From NCBI GenBank assembly GCA_044508835.1, contig JBIQHD010000026.1:1-64000 (forward strand): a stretch of DNA of 64,000 nt, read 5' to 3'. The position numbers and the translations under genes were made by a program. Below are positions 1-10,017 of the stretch, piece by piece; within the stretch, counting starts at the first letter, position 1; every line of letters starts with the position of its first letter. The notes beneath the pieces are model-generated. The model was not told the origin of the DNA. It saw nothing but the letters and a program-made list of their open reading frames with translations, and made no database searches. The stretch is from JAKFDI01 sp044508835. Its GTDB lineage: Bacteria > Pseudomonadota > Gammaproteobacteria > Burkholderiales > Burkholderiaceae_C.

Positions 1-1757
<1,757 letters not shown>

Positions 1758-1774
1758 CCTTCGGTGAAACGCGA

Positions 1775-1811
1775 AAGCCGCCGGGGCGCGAGCCGCCGGC
1801 GGCTTCTTTCA
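1775..1811 (+). terminator. Rho-independent terminator after clpB
   Basis: A perfect 10-bp inverted repeat (AAGCCGCCGG at 1775-1784, CCGGCGGCTT at 1796-1805) begins 17 bp after the clpB stop codon and is followed by CTTTC. The next gene is on the opposite strand, so this marks the end of the clpB transcript. Confidence 0.8.
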
Positions 1812-1824
1812 TGGGGCGAGCGGG

Positions 1825-3135
1825 TCAGGGCTTGGGGTCGAGCATCGGGTCCAGCCGCTCGATCTGCAGCCGCGCGAGCGTCAGGTTGGCCTGCGTCTTG
1901 TCGAGCACCGCATGCAGCGCCAGCCCCGAATGGCGCGGCACGGGGCGCAGCACGAGGTGGTGCGCGTTGAGCGTGATGGCCGCCTCCGGCGGGGCATGGC
2001 CGAGGCCGAGCATGCGGCTGGTGCTCAGCATGGCGTCGAGCAGGTCCTTGCCGTGCAGCGAGAGGTCTTCCGCGTCGGGCACCGAGCCGGCGTGGGCGAC
2101 CATGTGGCCCTGCGCCACGTCGAAGACGCAGCAGCTCACCATGCCCGAGAGCTCGAGCAGCCGGTTCACGTAGCGCACCAGCGGATCGTTGGGCGCGGTG
2201 GCCGGCGCGGCCGGCGCCACGGGCGGCATGGGGCGAAGCGGCAGCGGGGTCGTCGGGCGCGAGGCGCTGGGCGGCGGCTCGGGCGGCCGGGCCGGTGCCG
2301 CCGCGACCGGCACTGCCGCGACCGGCGCCGCGGCCCGTGGGCCGGCGGCCGGCGCCGTGCCGCCCCCGAGCCGCGACCAGGTGCCGCTGATGTAGGTCCA
2401 GGCGTCGGCCGGCCGGGTGACGGTGGGCGTGGTGGTCACCTTCACGGACGTGCCGCGCACCAGGGCCTGGCCTTCGCTCAGCAGCGTGGCGGCCGACGAC
2501 AGCGGCATCAGCAGCAGCTGGCGGTTGTGCCAGTGGCTCGACAGGATGTCGCCGCGCAGCGGCTCGAAGGCGGCCGCGAAGCCGCCCGGCGGCACCTCGC
2601 CGACCAGCACCACGCCGAGCCGGCTGTAGCCGAGCAGCACCTTGGCGAGCGCCGCGCGGACCGGGGCTTCGGCATCGGCGTCGGTGGCATAGAGCCGCAG
2701 CGTGCCGCCGGCGGAGGTGCCCAGGTCGAGGTAGTGGATCGTCGCCAGCTCGGTGCCGTAGCCCTGGCGGCGGATGACGAGCTTGCGCACCGGCTGCCTG
2801 CTCGCGGCGGCCATGCCGGCGAGCAGCTTGCGCGAGGCGCTGGTGGCCACGTTGTGCAGGGCGATGAACTCGGGCAGGCGGTGCTGGAACTGCTGCTCCA
2901 TGGCCTCGCCGGGGTCGCAGGAGACGAACAGCTCCCGGCGGTCGTCGCCCACCGGGCGGCCGATGTCGGCGCCCTCGGTGTCGTCGCCGAGGTAGTCTTC
3001 CTCGCTGCGGCGGATCTGCGTGTGCTGGGTCTCGGCGCGCGTGGCCTGCCACGGATCGAGCGGCGTCGGCGTGGTCGGGGCGGTGTCGCCTGCGTTACGG
3101 CCCCAGCCGGAGCCTGCGCTCGTCGAGTTGCTCAT
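1825..3135 (-). CDS. Uncharacterised protein with a Roadblock/LC7-like C-terminus (paralogue A)
   Basis: A 436-residue protein I cannot assign to a named family. The N-terminal ~230 residues are a soluble alpha/beta region. A low-complexity Ala/Pro linker follows at about 250-315. The C-terminal ~110 residues have the pattern of a Roadblock/LC7 domain: a strand with FDVAQGHMVAHAG, a helix with LLDAMLSTSRMLG, and a final strand-helix ending LDKTQANLTLARLQIERL. It is clearly related to the protein at 7649-8932: both have the VVLVG.../VVIVG... strand, a TWSRL/MWSHA segment before the linker, and the ...ANLxLAR... ending. Roadblock proteins commonly regulate small Ras-like GTPases, but no GTPase gene is adjacent. 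The start at 3135 has a GAGGGAAG ribosome site. It is divergent from nadB. The family call is inference from pattern. Confidence 0.6.
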   Translation of the reverse strand: MSNSTSAGSGWGRNAGDTAPTTPTPLDPWQATRAETQHTQIRRSEEDYLGDDTEGADIGRPVGDDRRELFVSCDPGEAMEQQFQHRLPEFIALHNVATSASRKLLAGMAAASRQPVRKLVIRRQGYGTELATIHYLDLGTSAGGTLRLYATDADAEAPVRAALAKVLLGYSRLGVVLVGEVPPGGFAAAFEPLRGDILSSHWHNRQLLLMPLSSAATLLSEGQALVRGTSVKVTTTPTVTRPADAWTYISGTWSRLGGGTAPAAGPRAAAPVAAVPVAAAPARPPEPPPSASRPTTPLPLRPMPPVAPAAPATAPNDPLVRYVNRLLELSGMVSCCVFDVAQGHMVAHAGSVPDAEDLSLHGKDLLDAMLSTSRMLGLGHAPPEAAITLNAHHLVLRPVPRHSGLALHAVLDKTQANLTLARLQIERLDPMLDPKP

Positions 3136-3347
3136 CGTGTACTTCCCTCACGGCCTCGCCGCCGCGCACTCCCTTGGTCCGCGCGGCGTCGGGTCGCAGT
3201 TGTCCCGGGCGTTTCGGGGCAGTTTAGGGCAGCGCCGATCGCCGCGGGCCCGAATTTCGAGGCGGCATCGCTCGATAGAATCGGCCTTCCTCATTTCAGC
3301 GATGCCGGCCGGGTCCCGAGTGCATGGGGCGCGAGGCGCAAACGCTC

Positions 3348-4994
3348 ATGCCTTCTCGTGAAGTCGCAGCCTCCGCCGCACCGGTCGTCATCGTGGGTGC
3401 CGGGCTCGCCGGCCTCACCGTCGCCTTGCACCTGGCCCGCACGCACCGGGTGGTGGTGCTTGCCAAGCGCAGCTTCGAGGAAGGCGCCACCGCCTGGGCG
3501 CAGGGCGGCATCGTCGGCGTGCTGGGCGACGACGACAGCATCGAATCCCACGTGCAGGACACCCGCGAGGCCGGCGCCGGCCTGGTGGACGAGGCCACGG
3601 CCCGCTTCATCGCCGAGCACAGCGCCGCGGCCGTGGAATGGCTGGTCGAGCGCGGCGTGCCGTTCTCGCCCGACCCGGCCGGCCCGCTCGGCCTGCACCT
3701 CACGCGCGAGGGCGGCCATGCCGTGCGGCGCATCGCCCATGCGGCCGACGCCACCGGCAAGGCCATCCACGACGTGCTGCTCGACGAGGCGCGCCGCCAT
3801 CCCAGCATCGACATGCGCGAGCGCTGGATCGCGCTCGACCTCATCACCTCGCGCCACCTCAAGCGCGAGGAGGCGCCGCAGTGCTACGGCGTCTACGCCT
3901 TCGACATCGGCCGCAAGCGGGTGGAGACGCTGCCGGCATCCTCCGTCGTGCTGGCCACGGGCGGCGCGGGCAAGGTGTACCGCTACACCACCAACCCCGA
4001 CACCTCCACCGGCGACGGCATCGCCATGGCCTGGCGGGCGGGCTGCCGGGTGGGCAACATGGAGTTCATCCAGTTCCACCCGACCTGCCTGTACCACCCG
4101 CAGGAGCGCAGCTTCCTCATCACCGAGGCGCTGCGCGGCGAGGGCGGGCGGCTCTTGCTGCCCGACGGCACGCGCTTCATGGCGGCGCACGACGCGCGGC
4201 TGGAGCTCGCGCCGCGCGACATCGTCGCCCGCGCCATCGACTTCGAGATGAAGAAGCACGGCGTCGACAACGTGCTGCTCGACGCCACGCACCTGGGCGA
4301 AGCCTTCCTGAAGGAGCACTTCCCGACCATCTACGCGCGCTGCCTGCAGCTGGGCATCGACATCGCGCGCCAGCCCATCCCCGTGGTGCCGGCAGCGCAC
4401 TACACCTGCGGCGGCGTGGTCACCGACCTGCACGGCCGCACCGACCTGCCCGGCCTGTACGCCGTGGGCGAGACCACCTACACCGGGCTGCACGGCGCCA
4501 ACCGGCTGGCCAGCAACTCGCTGCTCGAATGCGTGGTGCTCGGGCGCACCTGCGCGCTCGACATCGCCGCGCGCGGCAGCCAGCCGGTGCCCGAGCTGCC
4601 GGCCTGGGACGAGAGCCAGGTCGAGAACGCCGACGAGCAGGTCGTCATCTCCCACAACTGGGACGAACTGCGCCTGCTGATGTGGAACTACGTGGGCATC
4701 GTGCGCACGACCAAGCGGCTGGAGCGGGCGCTGCACCGCATCAAGCTGCTCAAGAGCGAGATCGACGACTACTACGCCAACTTCCGCGTCAACCGCGACC
4801 TGCTCGAACTGCGCAACCTGGTCGACTGCGCCGAGCTGATCGTGCGCTCGGCGCTGATGCGGCACGAGAGCCGCGGGCTGCACTTCAGCCGCGACTACCC
4901 GCAGACGCTGCCGGTGAGCTTCCCGACGGTGCTGGTGCGCGGCAACGGCAAGGGGAAGGGCAAGAAGCCCAAGACCGTCGGCCTGAGCGGCTGA
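3348..4994 (+). CDS. nadB: L-aspartate oxidase NadB
   Basis: FAD enzyme that oxidises L-aspartate to iminoaspartate, the first step of de novo NAD synthesis; NadA then condenses the product with dihydroxyacetone phosphate. The N-terminal Rossmann motif GAGLAG lies about 17 residues from the chosen start. Succinate-dehydrogenase-type flavoprotein signatures follow: EGGHAVRRI, FIQFHPTCLYHP, AAHYTCGGV and HGANRLASNSLLE. A helical C-terminal domain completes it. Length (~548 aa) is typical. I chose ATG 3348 because it leaves the usual short leader before the dinucleotide fold; ATG 3324 in the same frame would add 8 residues, and neither has a strong ribosome site. It is transcribed away from nadA-nadC, which lie on the other strand 600 bp downstream. 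Confidence 0.97.
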   Translation: MPSREVAASAAPVVIVGAGLAGLTVALHLARTHRVVVLAKRSFEEGATAWAQGGIVGVLGDDDSIESHVQDTREAGAGLVDEATARFIAEHSAAAVEWLVERGVPFSPDPAGPLGLHLTREGGHAVRRIAHAADATGKAIHDVLLDEARRHPSIDMRERWIALDLITSRHLKREEAPQCYGVYAFDIGRKRVETLPASSVVLATGGAGKVYRYTTNPDTSTGDGIAMAWRAGCRVGNMEFIQFHPTCLYHPQERSFLITEALRGEGGRLLLPDGTRFMAAHDARLELAPRDIVARAIDFEMKKHGVDNVLLDATHLGEAFLKEHFPTIYARCLQLGIDIARQPIPVVPAAHYTCGGVVTDLHGRTDLPGLYAVGETTYTGLHGANRLASNSLLECVVLGRTCALDIAARGSQPVPELPAWDESQVENADEQVVISHNWDELRLLMWNYVGIVRTTKRLERALHRIKLLKSEIDDYYANFRVNRDLLELRNLVDCAELIVRSALMRHESRGLHFSRDYPQTLPVSFPTVLVRGNGKGKGKKPKTVGLSG

Positions 4995-5044
4995 TACGAA
5001 TTCGCGTTCAAAGGTACAAGAACCCCACAAGGGCCCGTTCGCAC

Positions 5045-5142
5045 TGAGCTTGTCGAAGTGCCCGCGCATCCTGAGCCTGTCGAAGGGACTGAGCTTGTCG
5101 AAGTGCCTTTGTGTGCACGCAGGGCTTCCTTCGACAAGCTCA
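5045..5142. repeat. Cluster of TGAGCYTGTCGAAG intergenic repeats
   Basis: Four copies of a 14-bp core lie in 98 bp between convergent genes: TGAGCTTGTCGAAG at 5045-5058 and 5090-5103, TGAGCCTGTCGAAG at 5072-5085, and an inverted copy at 5129-5142. The opposed copies can form a hairpin, so the cluster may act as a bidirectional terminator. Related clusters occur at 18860-18960 and 35925-36148. Confidence 0.75.
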
Positions 5143-5216
5143 GGACGATCGGAAATACCAGGCTCAGCCCGAACGGTTCTTATCGTTTGATCGCAAATTG
5201 GTATGAGGCGGGCGGC

Positions 5217-5504
5217 TCAGTTTCGGGCGCGCATCGCCGTGCGGGCCTGCACGAACTCGAAGGCGAAGGCCACGGCCTTGGCCACGGCCCGCGCGTTCTC
5301 GCTGCGCTCCTTCTCGCTGAGGTAGAACGCGAAATCGACTTCGTGGCGGATGTAGCGCGGCGGCAGGCGGTTCAGCGCCACGCAGGCCACGTCGGGCAGC
5401 AGGCCCTCGGCGGCCAGATGCGGGAAGCGCGCCGCGCCGTCGCGGACCGCTTCGGTCACGGCGCGTTCGTGGTAGTTCTGGATGGAGGCGAAATCGGCGG
5501 TCAT
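5217..5504 (-). CDS. ComFB-like protein
   Basis: A 95-residue protein resembling the late-competence ComFB family. The diagnostic core is IQNYHERAVTEAV near the N-terminus, then DVACVALNRLPPRYIRHEVD, a helical domain that in cyanobacterial and Bacillus relatives has been reported to bind cyclic di-GMP. The start is placed at ATG 5504 (MTADFASIQNY) because a longer reading upstream gives a Pro/Arg-rich leader unlike the family. It lies 82 bp behind nadC on the same strand and could be the last gene of the nadA-nadC transcript. The family call is by motif; the ligand is not shown by the sequence. Confidence 0.7.
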   Translation of the reverse strand: MTADFASIQNYHERAVTEAVRDGAARFPHLAAEGLLPDVACVALNRLPPRYIRHEVDFAFYLSEKERSENARAVAKAVAFAFEFVQARTAMRARN

Positions 5505-5586
5505 CCGCCAAGTGTGCGGCCGGACGGCCCGTCGCGGACGACCCGGCCGCCGCCCCGCGGCGACACATTTCACGCCGCGGCGGGGT

Positions 5587-6453
5587 TCAGAGCCGCTCCA
5601 GCACCCGCATCGAGAAGTCGACGGCCTTGACGTCCTTCGTCAGCCGGCCGATGGAGATGCGGTCGACGCCGGTGGCGGCGATGTCGCGCATCTGGTCGAG
5701 CTGCACGCTGCCCGAGACCTCGAGCAGCGCCCGCCCGGCATTGATCGCCACCGCCTCGCGCATCTGCGGCAGCGTGAAGTTGTCGATCATCACGCTGGTC
5801 GCCCCGGCGTCGAGCGCCTCGCGCAGCTGGTCGAGGGTCTCCACCTCGATCTGGATGTCGACGCCGGCGTTCAGCGCCGCCGCATTGCGCAGCACGGCGG
5901 CGATGCCGCCGGCCGCGGCGATGTGGTTCTCCTTGACGAGGATGCCGTGCCACAGCGCCATGCGCTGGTTCTGCCCGCCGCCCACGCGCACGGCGTACTT
6001 CTGCGCCTGGCGCAGGCCGGGCAGGGTCTTGCGGGTGTCGAGCACGGCGCAGCCCTTCGGGTTGGGCGACGCGCCCTCGATCGCGTCGACGTGCGCGCGC
6101 GTCAGCGTGGCGGTGGCCGAGAGCAGCTGCAGGAAGTTGAGCGCCGGGCGCTCGGCCGAGAGCAGGGCGCGCGCCGGCGCCTCGATGTGGCACACCGGCG
6201 TGTCTTGGGCCGTGCGCGCGCCTTCGTCGTAGTGCCAGGTGACGCGCGCCTCGGGCGCGAGCGCGTGCAGGCAGCCGTCGAACCAGTCGCGCCCGCACAG
6301 CACGGCGTCCTCGCGCACCAGCACGCGGGCCTTGACCTGCTGCGCGGCGGGCACCAGCTCGGCCGTCCAGTCGCGCTGGCCGATGTCCTCGCGCAGCGCG
6401 TCGCGGATGTTGCGCGCGCGGGCCTCGGCGAGCGTCTCGTTGTGCTCGAACAT
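5587..6453 (-). CDS. nadC: Nicotinate-nucleotide pyrophosphorylase (carboxylating) NadC
   Basis: Quinolinate phosphoribosyltransferase: converts quinolinate and PRPP to nicotinate mononucleotide, CO2 and PPi, the third step of NAD synthesis. The 288-residue protein has the N-terminal domain (ALREDIGQRDWTAE) and the barrel signatures DTRKTLPGLR, KYAVRVGGGQNQR, ILVKENHIA and a C-terminal GVDRISIGRLTKD. Its ATG (6453-6451) shares one base with the nadA stop codon (TGATG), so the two are translationally coupled. The frame stays open further upstream, through the nadA region, as a shadow; the coupling and family length fix the real start. Confidence 0.97.
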   Translation of the reverse strand: MFEHNETLAEARARNIRDALREDIGQRDWTAELVPAAQQVKARVLVREDAVLCGRDWFDGCLHALAPEARVTWHYDEGARTAQDTPVCHIEAPARALLSAERPALNFLQLLSATATLTRAHVDAIEGASPNPKGCAVLDTRKTLPGLRQAQKYAVRVGGGQNQRMALWHGILVKENHIAAAGGIAAVLRNAAALNAGVDIQIEVETLDQLREALDAGATSVMIDNFTLPQMREAVAINAGRALLEVSGSVQLDQMRDIAATGVDRISIGRLTKDVKAVDFSMRVLERL

Positions 6454-7559
6454 CAGGCGGCTCCGACGTTGGGGACGAGGCCCGGCTTCTTCACGGCCTG
6501 CGGGTTGCGGGCCACGAAATCCATCATGCGGTCGATGCAGCCGAGCGCCTGGCTGCGGATGGGCTCGTCCACGTGGATCTCGCCCGTGCCGCGTTCCAGG
6601 CAGTCGACCACGCCCTGCAGCCCGTTCATCGCCATCCACGGGCAGTGCGCGCAGCTCTTGCAGGTGGCGCTGTTGCCGGCGGTGGGCGCCTCGATCAGCG
6701 TCTTGTCCGGCGCGAGCTGGCGCATGCGGTGCAGGATGCCGTTGTCTGTCGCGACGATGTAGGTCTGCGCCGTGCCCTGCGTCACCGCGTTGAGCAGCTG
6801 CGAGGTCGAGCCCACCACGTCGGCCTGGCGCACCACGCTCTCGGGCGACTCGGGGTGCACCAGCACCAGCGCGTCGGGGTGCTCGGCCTTGAGCAGGTCG
6901 AGCTCCAGGCCCTTGAACTCGTCGTGCACGATGCAGGCGCCGTTCCACATCAGCATGTCGGCGCCGGTCTGCTCCTGGATGTAGCGGCCGAGATGCCGGT
7001 CGGGCGCCCACAGCACCTTCTTGCCCTGCTGCTTGAGGTGGTCGACGATGGCCAGCGCGCAGGAGCTCGTCACCATCCAGTCGGCGCGGGCCTTCACGGC
7101 GGCGCTGGTGTTGGCGTAGACGACGACGGTGCGGTCGGGGTGCGCGTCGCAGAAGCGCGCGAAGTCGTCCGGCGGGCAGCCCAGGTCGAGCGAACAGGTG
7201 GCGTCGAGGTCGGGCATCAGCACCCGCTTCTCGGGGCTGAGGATCTTGGCCGACTCGCCCATGAAGCGCACGCCGGCGACGACCAGCGTCCGGCTCGCGT
7301 GGTCGCGGCCGAAGCGCGCCATCTCCAGCGAATCGGAGACGCAGCCGCCGGTTTCCAGCGCCAGGTCCTGCAGGTCGCCGTCGACGTAGTAGTGGGCGAC
7401 GAGCACGGCGTCGCGGGCCTTCAGCAGCGCGGCGGCGCGCGCCTTCAGGTCGCTGCGCTGCGCGGGCGACAGGGGAGCGGGCACCTTGGCCCAGGCGTGG
7501 GCGGTGCAGCTTTCGCCGCTCGCGTCCTGGCGGGTGTAGTCGAACAGAACTTGGCTCAT
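6453..7559 (-). CDS. nadA: Quinolinate synthase NadA
   Basis: [4Fe-4S] enzyme that condenses iminoaspartate with dihydroxyacetone phosphate to quinolinate, the second step of de novo NAD synthesis. The 368-residue protein shows the three-fold repeated domain signatures AHYYVDGDLQDLA, VRFMGESAKIL and HPESPESVVRQAD. Cysteines that can supply the cluster ligands sit in ATCSLDLGCP, TSSCAL and the C-terminal CKSCAHCPWMAMN. Length fits the proteobacterial long form. It is directly upstream of nadC with one base of overlap, and 89 bp downstream of the Roadblock-like paralogue B on the same strand, so a common transcript is possible. Confidence 0.97.
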   Translation of the reverse strand: MSQVLFDYTRQDASGESCTAHAWAKVPAPLSPAQRSDLKARAAALLKARDAVLVAHYYVDGDLQDLALETGGCVSDSLEMARFGRDHASRTLVVAGVRFMGESAKILSPEKRVLMPDLDATCSLDLGCPPDDFARFCDAHPDRTVVVYANTSAAVKARADWMVTSSCALAIVDHLKQQGKKVLWAPDRHLGRYIQEQTGADMLMWNGACIVHDEFKGLELDLLKAEHPDALVLVHPESPESVVRQADVVGSTSQLLNAVTQGTAQTYIVATDNGILHRMRQLAPDKTLIEAPTAGNSATCKSCAHCPWMAMNGLQGVVDCLERGTGEIHVDEPIRSQALGCIDRMMDFVARNPQAVKKPGLVPNVGAA

Positions 7560-7648
7560 GGCAGCCCAGAGATGGGGGCATCCGCCCCGGAGCCAAGAAT
7601 GGTAGCGCCCGGGTCTTCGCGCTGCGCCCGGCCCGCCGGATCAACCTG

Positions 7649-8932
7649 TCAGAGCAGGCTTTTTTCGACTTCCATCAGCTTGAAGCGCGCGAGGGCGAGA
7701 TTCGCCCGGTGGCGGTCGAGCAGCGCCATCAGGAACAGCCCCGGGCGGCGCGCCACGGTGCGCAGCACGTGCTGGCGGTGGCCGACCGAGCTCATCACCT
7801 CGTCGACCTGCGAGGTGCCGCCCATGGTGCGGGAGGCCTGCCGGTGCGCCCGCATGAGCTGCGTGGAGGCGGCCGCGCACAGGTCGAGATCCACCGGCTG
7901 GTCGCCCCGCGACTCCTTGGCCAGCACCAGGCCGGTGCTGCCGTCGACCAGCGCGCAGCCGAGCAGGCCCTCGATCGACAGCATGCCGCCGAGCGCGGCG
8001 CTGGAACGCTCCATGTCGAGCGCCTGCAGCGCGCGCACGGGCGGCGTCACCCGGGCCGCTTCGGACGGCTGCGCCTGCGGCGCGTCGGGCGGCACGGTCG
8101 GCTGGAAGTCGGCGACGTGGATCGGGTAGTCGGCGGCGCCCGGCTGCTCCTGCGGCGGGCCGTCGGCCCAGGACAGCTGCGTCTTCGCGTGGCTCCACAT
8201 GCCCAGCATCGCGTTCCACACGGCCGACGCGCTGGTCAGCGATTCGTTGAGCACGTGCACGTGCAGCGGCCGCGGCCAGCGCGTGGCCTTGATGCGGTTG
8301 TCGATCCACACGGCGCCCGGGGGCAGCATGAACAGCAGGTTCGGGCAGCGCCAGGCGGGCATCGACGCCGCCTGCGCGAGCGAGGCGAGGAGCTCGTCGA
8401 CGGCGTGTGGCTGCATCGGGCCGACGATCACCACCGACATGTGGCTGCGCTCCATCAGCGCGACGGGGATCTCCGCCGCATCGCGGCCCGGTGCGCGCAC
8501 GTCGGCATGGTAGATCTTGAGGGTCTCTTCCTGGCGGCGCACGAGCGTGGTGCGCTCCACCGTGGCCAGCGTGCGCAGGGTGATCTGCTCGCGCAGGTGC
8601 AGCCGCTCGATCGGGCGCCCGCCGGCGTCGGACAGGGCGCGGATCACCGCCGACGCCCACACGCCGATGGGGTCGAGCAGCGTGATGAGCCGGCTGGCGG
8701 ATTCGAGGTCGGCGCGGGCACTCGCGAAATGCTCGCGGATGGCCTGCGCGGGCGAGCCGCTGACGACCAGGTCGTGGTGGTGACGGTCGATCATCTGCCC
8801 GCGGTCGTTGACCTCGGTGGCGACGCGGTCGAACAGGGCGGTGGCGGCGAAGCCGTGGTCGGGCGCGTCGTCGCCGGTGGCCGGCTTGCGGTCCCTGGAC
8901 CCGCCGAGTTCACCGAACAGGGATGCGAGCAT
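7649..8932 (-). CDS. Uncharacterised protein with a Roadblock/LC7-like C-terminus (paralogue B)
   Basis: A 427-residue soluble protein related to the one at 1825-3135. ATG 8932 is chosen because AGGAGACACC precedes it; the frame is open upstream but without a better site. The N-terminal half contains LRTLATVERTTLVRR and a strand-rich segment SHMSVVIVG. The middle segment has NLLFMLPPGAVWIDNRIKA and MWSHAK. A Pro-rich linker follows, then a C-terminal Roadblock-like domain with GLLGCALVDGSTGLVLAKES, a helix CAAASTQLMRAHRQA, and LLDRHRANLALARFKLMEV. No signal peptide or membrane segment is visible. It precedes nadA. Function unknown; a role in polarity or GTPase control is family-level speculation only. 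Confidence 0.6.
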   Translation of the reverse strand: MLASLFGELGGSRDRKPATGDDAPDHGFAATALFDRVATEVNDRGQMIDRHHHDLVVSGSPAQAIREHFASARADLESASRLITLLDPIGVWASAVIRALSDAGGRPIERLHLREQITLRTLATVERTTLVRRQEETLKIYHADVRAPGRDAAEIPVALMERSHMSVVIVGPMQPHAVDELLASLAQAASMPAWRCPNLLFMLPPGAVWIDNRIKATRWPRPLHVHVLNESLTSASAVWNAMLGMWSHAKTQLSWADGPPQEQPGAADYPIHVADFQPTVPPDAPQAQPSEAARVTPPVRALQALDMERSSAALGGMLSIEGLLGCALVDGSTGLVLAKESRGDQPVDLDLCAAASTQLMRAHRQASRTMGGTSQVDEVMSSVGHRQHVLRTVARRPGLFLMALLDRHRANLALARFKLMEVEKSLL

Positions 8933-9073
8933 GGTGTCTCCTGTGGCGCGGCACGTGCCCGGCCTTGTGGTTCTTGTGGGTGGCAACCAGCGTAGAGCAT
9001 CGCCCGTGCCCATCGCGGCCCGCAAGTGAAACGGTCTGCAATCCACCCCCCGAGTGGAGGGGGCCGGCGCTTC

Positions 9074-9931
9074 TCAGCCGAAGAAGCGGCTGGGCGGTGC
9101 GCCCACCGAGCGGCGCACCATCGCGGTGAACGCGCTCGGGCTGGCGTAGCCCAGCTCGGCGGCGATGGCCGACATCGGCATGCGCCGCGCCGCCATCGAC
9201 AGCGCCCGCGCCAGCAGCACCTGCTGGCGCCACTGCAGGAAGCTCGTGCCGAGCTCGCTGCGGAACAGCCGCGCCACCGTGCGGGCGCTCGCGCCGGCCT
9301 CGCGCGCCCAGCCGTCCAGCGTGGGCCAGCGGGTGGGCTCGTCGAGCACGGCCTCGCACAGGCTGCGCAGGCGCTTGTCGTTCGGAAGGTCGATGCCCAG
9401 CGGCAGCGGCCGGGCGCGGCGCAGCTCGTCGAGGATGAGCGCGCCGATCCAGCGCTCGCGGTCGTTCAGCGGGGCCAGCGCGCCGGGGTCGGCCGGCAGG
9501 TGGGTGACGAGTTCGCGCAGCAGCGGCGAGACCTCGAGCACCCGGCATTCGCGCCAGGCGTCGCGCTCGGCGCGCGGCACGCCGGGGCCGATGCGCTGCG
9601 GCGTCTGGTGGATGTAGAGGGTGCGGATGTCGGCCGGCTCCACCACCGAGACCACGTGCTCGACGCCGGGCGGGATCCACAGCGCGCGCGTGGGCGGCAC
9701 GAGGTAGGTGCTGCGCCCGGCCGTCATGCGGATCACGCCGGTGCTGGACAGGGCCACCTGCGCCCACGGGTGGCTGTGCGGCTGCACCCGCGTGTCGGCG
9801 GCGAGGCGGCGCCATTTCGCGCGCAGCGGGCGCTGCGGCGTGGGGGCGTAGCGCAGCGGATCGAGCGGCGGCACGTCCACCCGCGCGCGCTGGCGCGGCG
9901 GCGTGGCGGGCGGAATCTCGAGACTTGGCAT
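9074..9931 (-). CDS. AraC-family transcriptional regulator
   Basis: A 285-residue regulator with an N-terminal cupin-like sensing domain (QPHSHPWAQVALSS, PPGVEHVVSV) and a C-terminal double helix-turn-helix. Signatures there are LDGWAREAGASARTVARLF for the first helix pair and MSAIAAELGYASPSAFTAM for the second. ATG 9931 is preferred over a start 17 codons upstream that would run through the intergenic dyad. It is divergent from the MFS gene at 10018. AraC/cupin regulators paired head-to-head with an exporter usually control that exporter, so I infer it regulates the MFS gene and itself; the effector is unknown. Confidence 0.88.
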   Translation of the reverse strand: MPSLEIPPATPPRQRARVDVPPLDPLRYAPTPQRPLRAKWRRLAADTRVQPHSHPWAQVALSSTGVIRMTAGRSTYLVPPTRALWIPPGVEHVVSVVEPADIRTLYIHQTPQRIGPGVPRAERDAWRECRVLEVSPLLRELVTHLPADPGALAPLNDRERWIGALILDELRRARPLPLGIDLPNDKRLRSLCEAVLDEPTRWPTLDGWAREAGASARTVARLFRSELGTSFLQWRQQVLLARALSMAARRMPMSAIAAELGYASPSAFTAMVRRSVGAPPSRFFG

Positions 9932-9948
9932 GATCGCGACAGAGATTG

Positions 9949-9960
9949 ACGATCTATCGT
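9949..9960. promoter_or_regulatory. 12-bp dyad between AraC gene and MFS gene
   Basis: ACGAT and ATCGT form a perfect inverted repeat around CT, 17 bp upstream of the AraC start and ~58 bp upstream of the MFS start. It is the only clear dyad in this divergent promoter region and is a candidate operator. Confidence 0.4.
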
Positions 9961-10017
9961 AAACGCGACCGCGGCGCGGCACCTAGCATTCACCCTCGGC
10001 TTCGACCAGGCATCCGC

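Noticed and set aside
5045..5142. Possible CRISPR array
   Set aside because: Repeats are only 14 bp, irregularly spaced and in both orientations, and no cas genes are present.
5587..7644. An apparent 685-residue fusion ending in NadC
   Set aside because: The upstream 397 residues are a shadow frame of nadA. NadC begins at 6453, coupled to the nadA stop.
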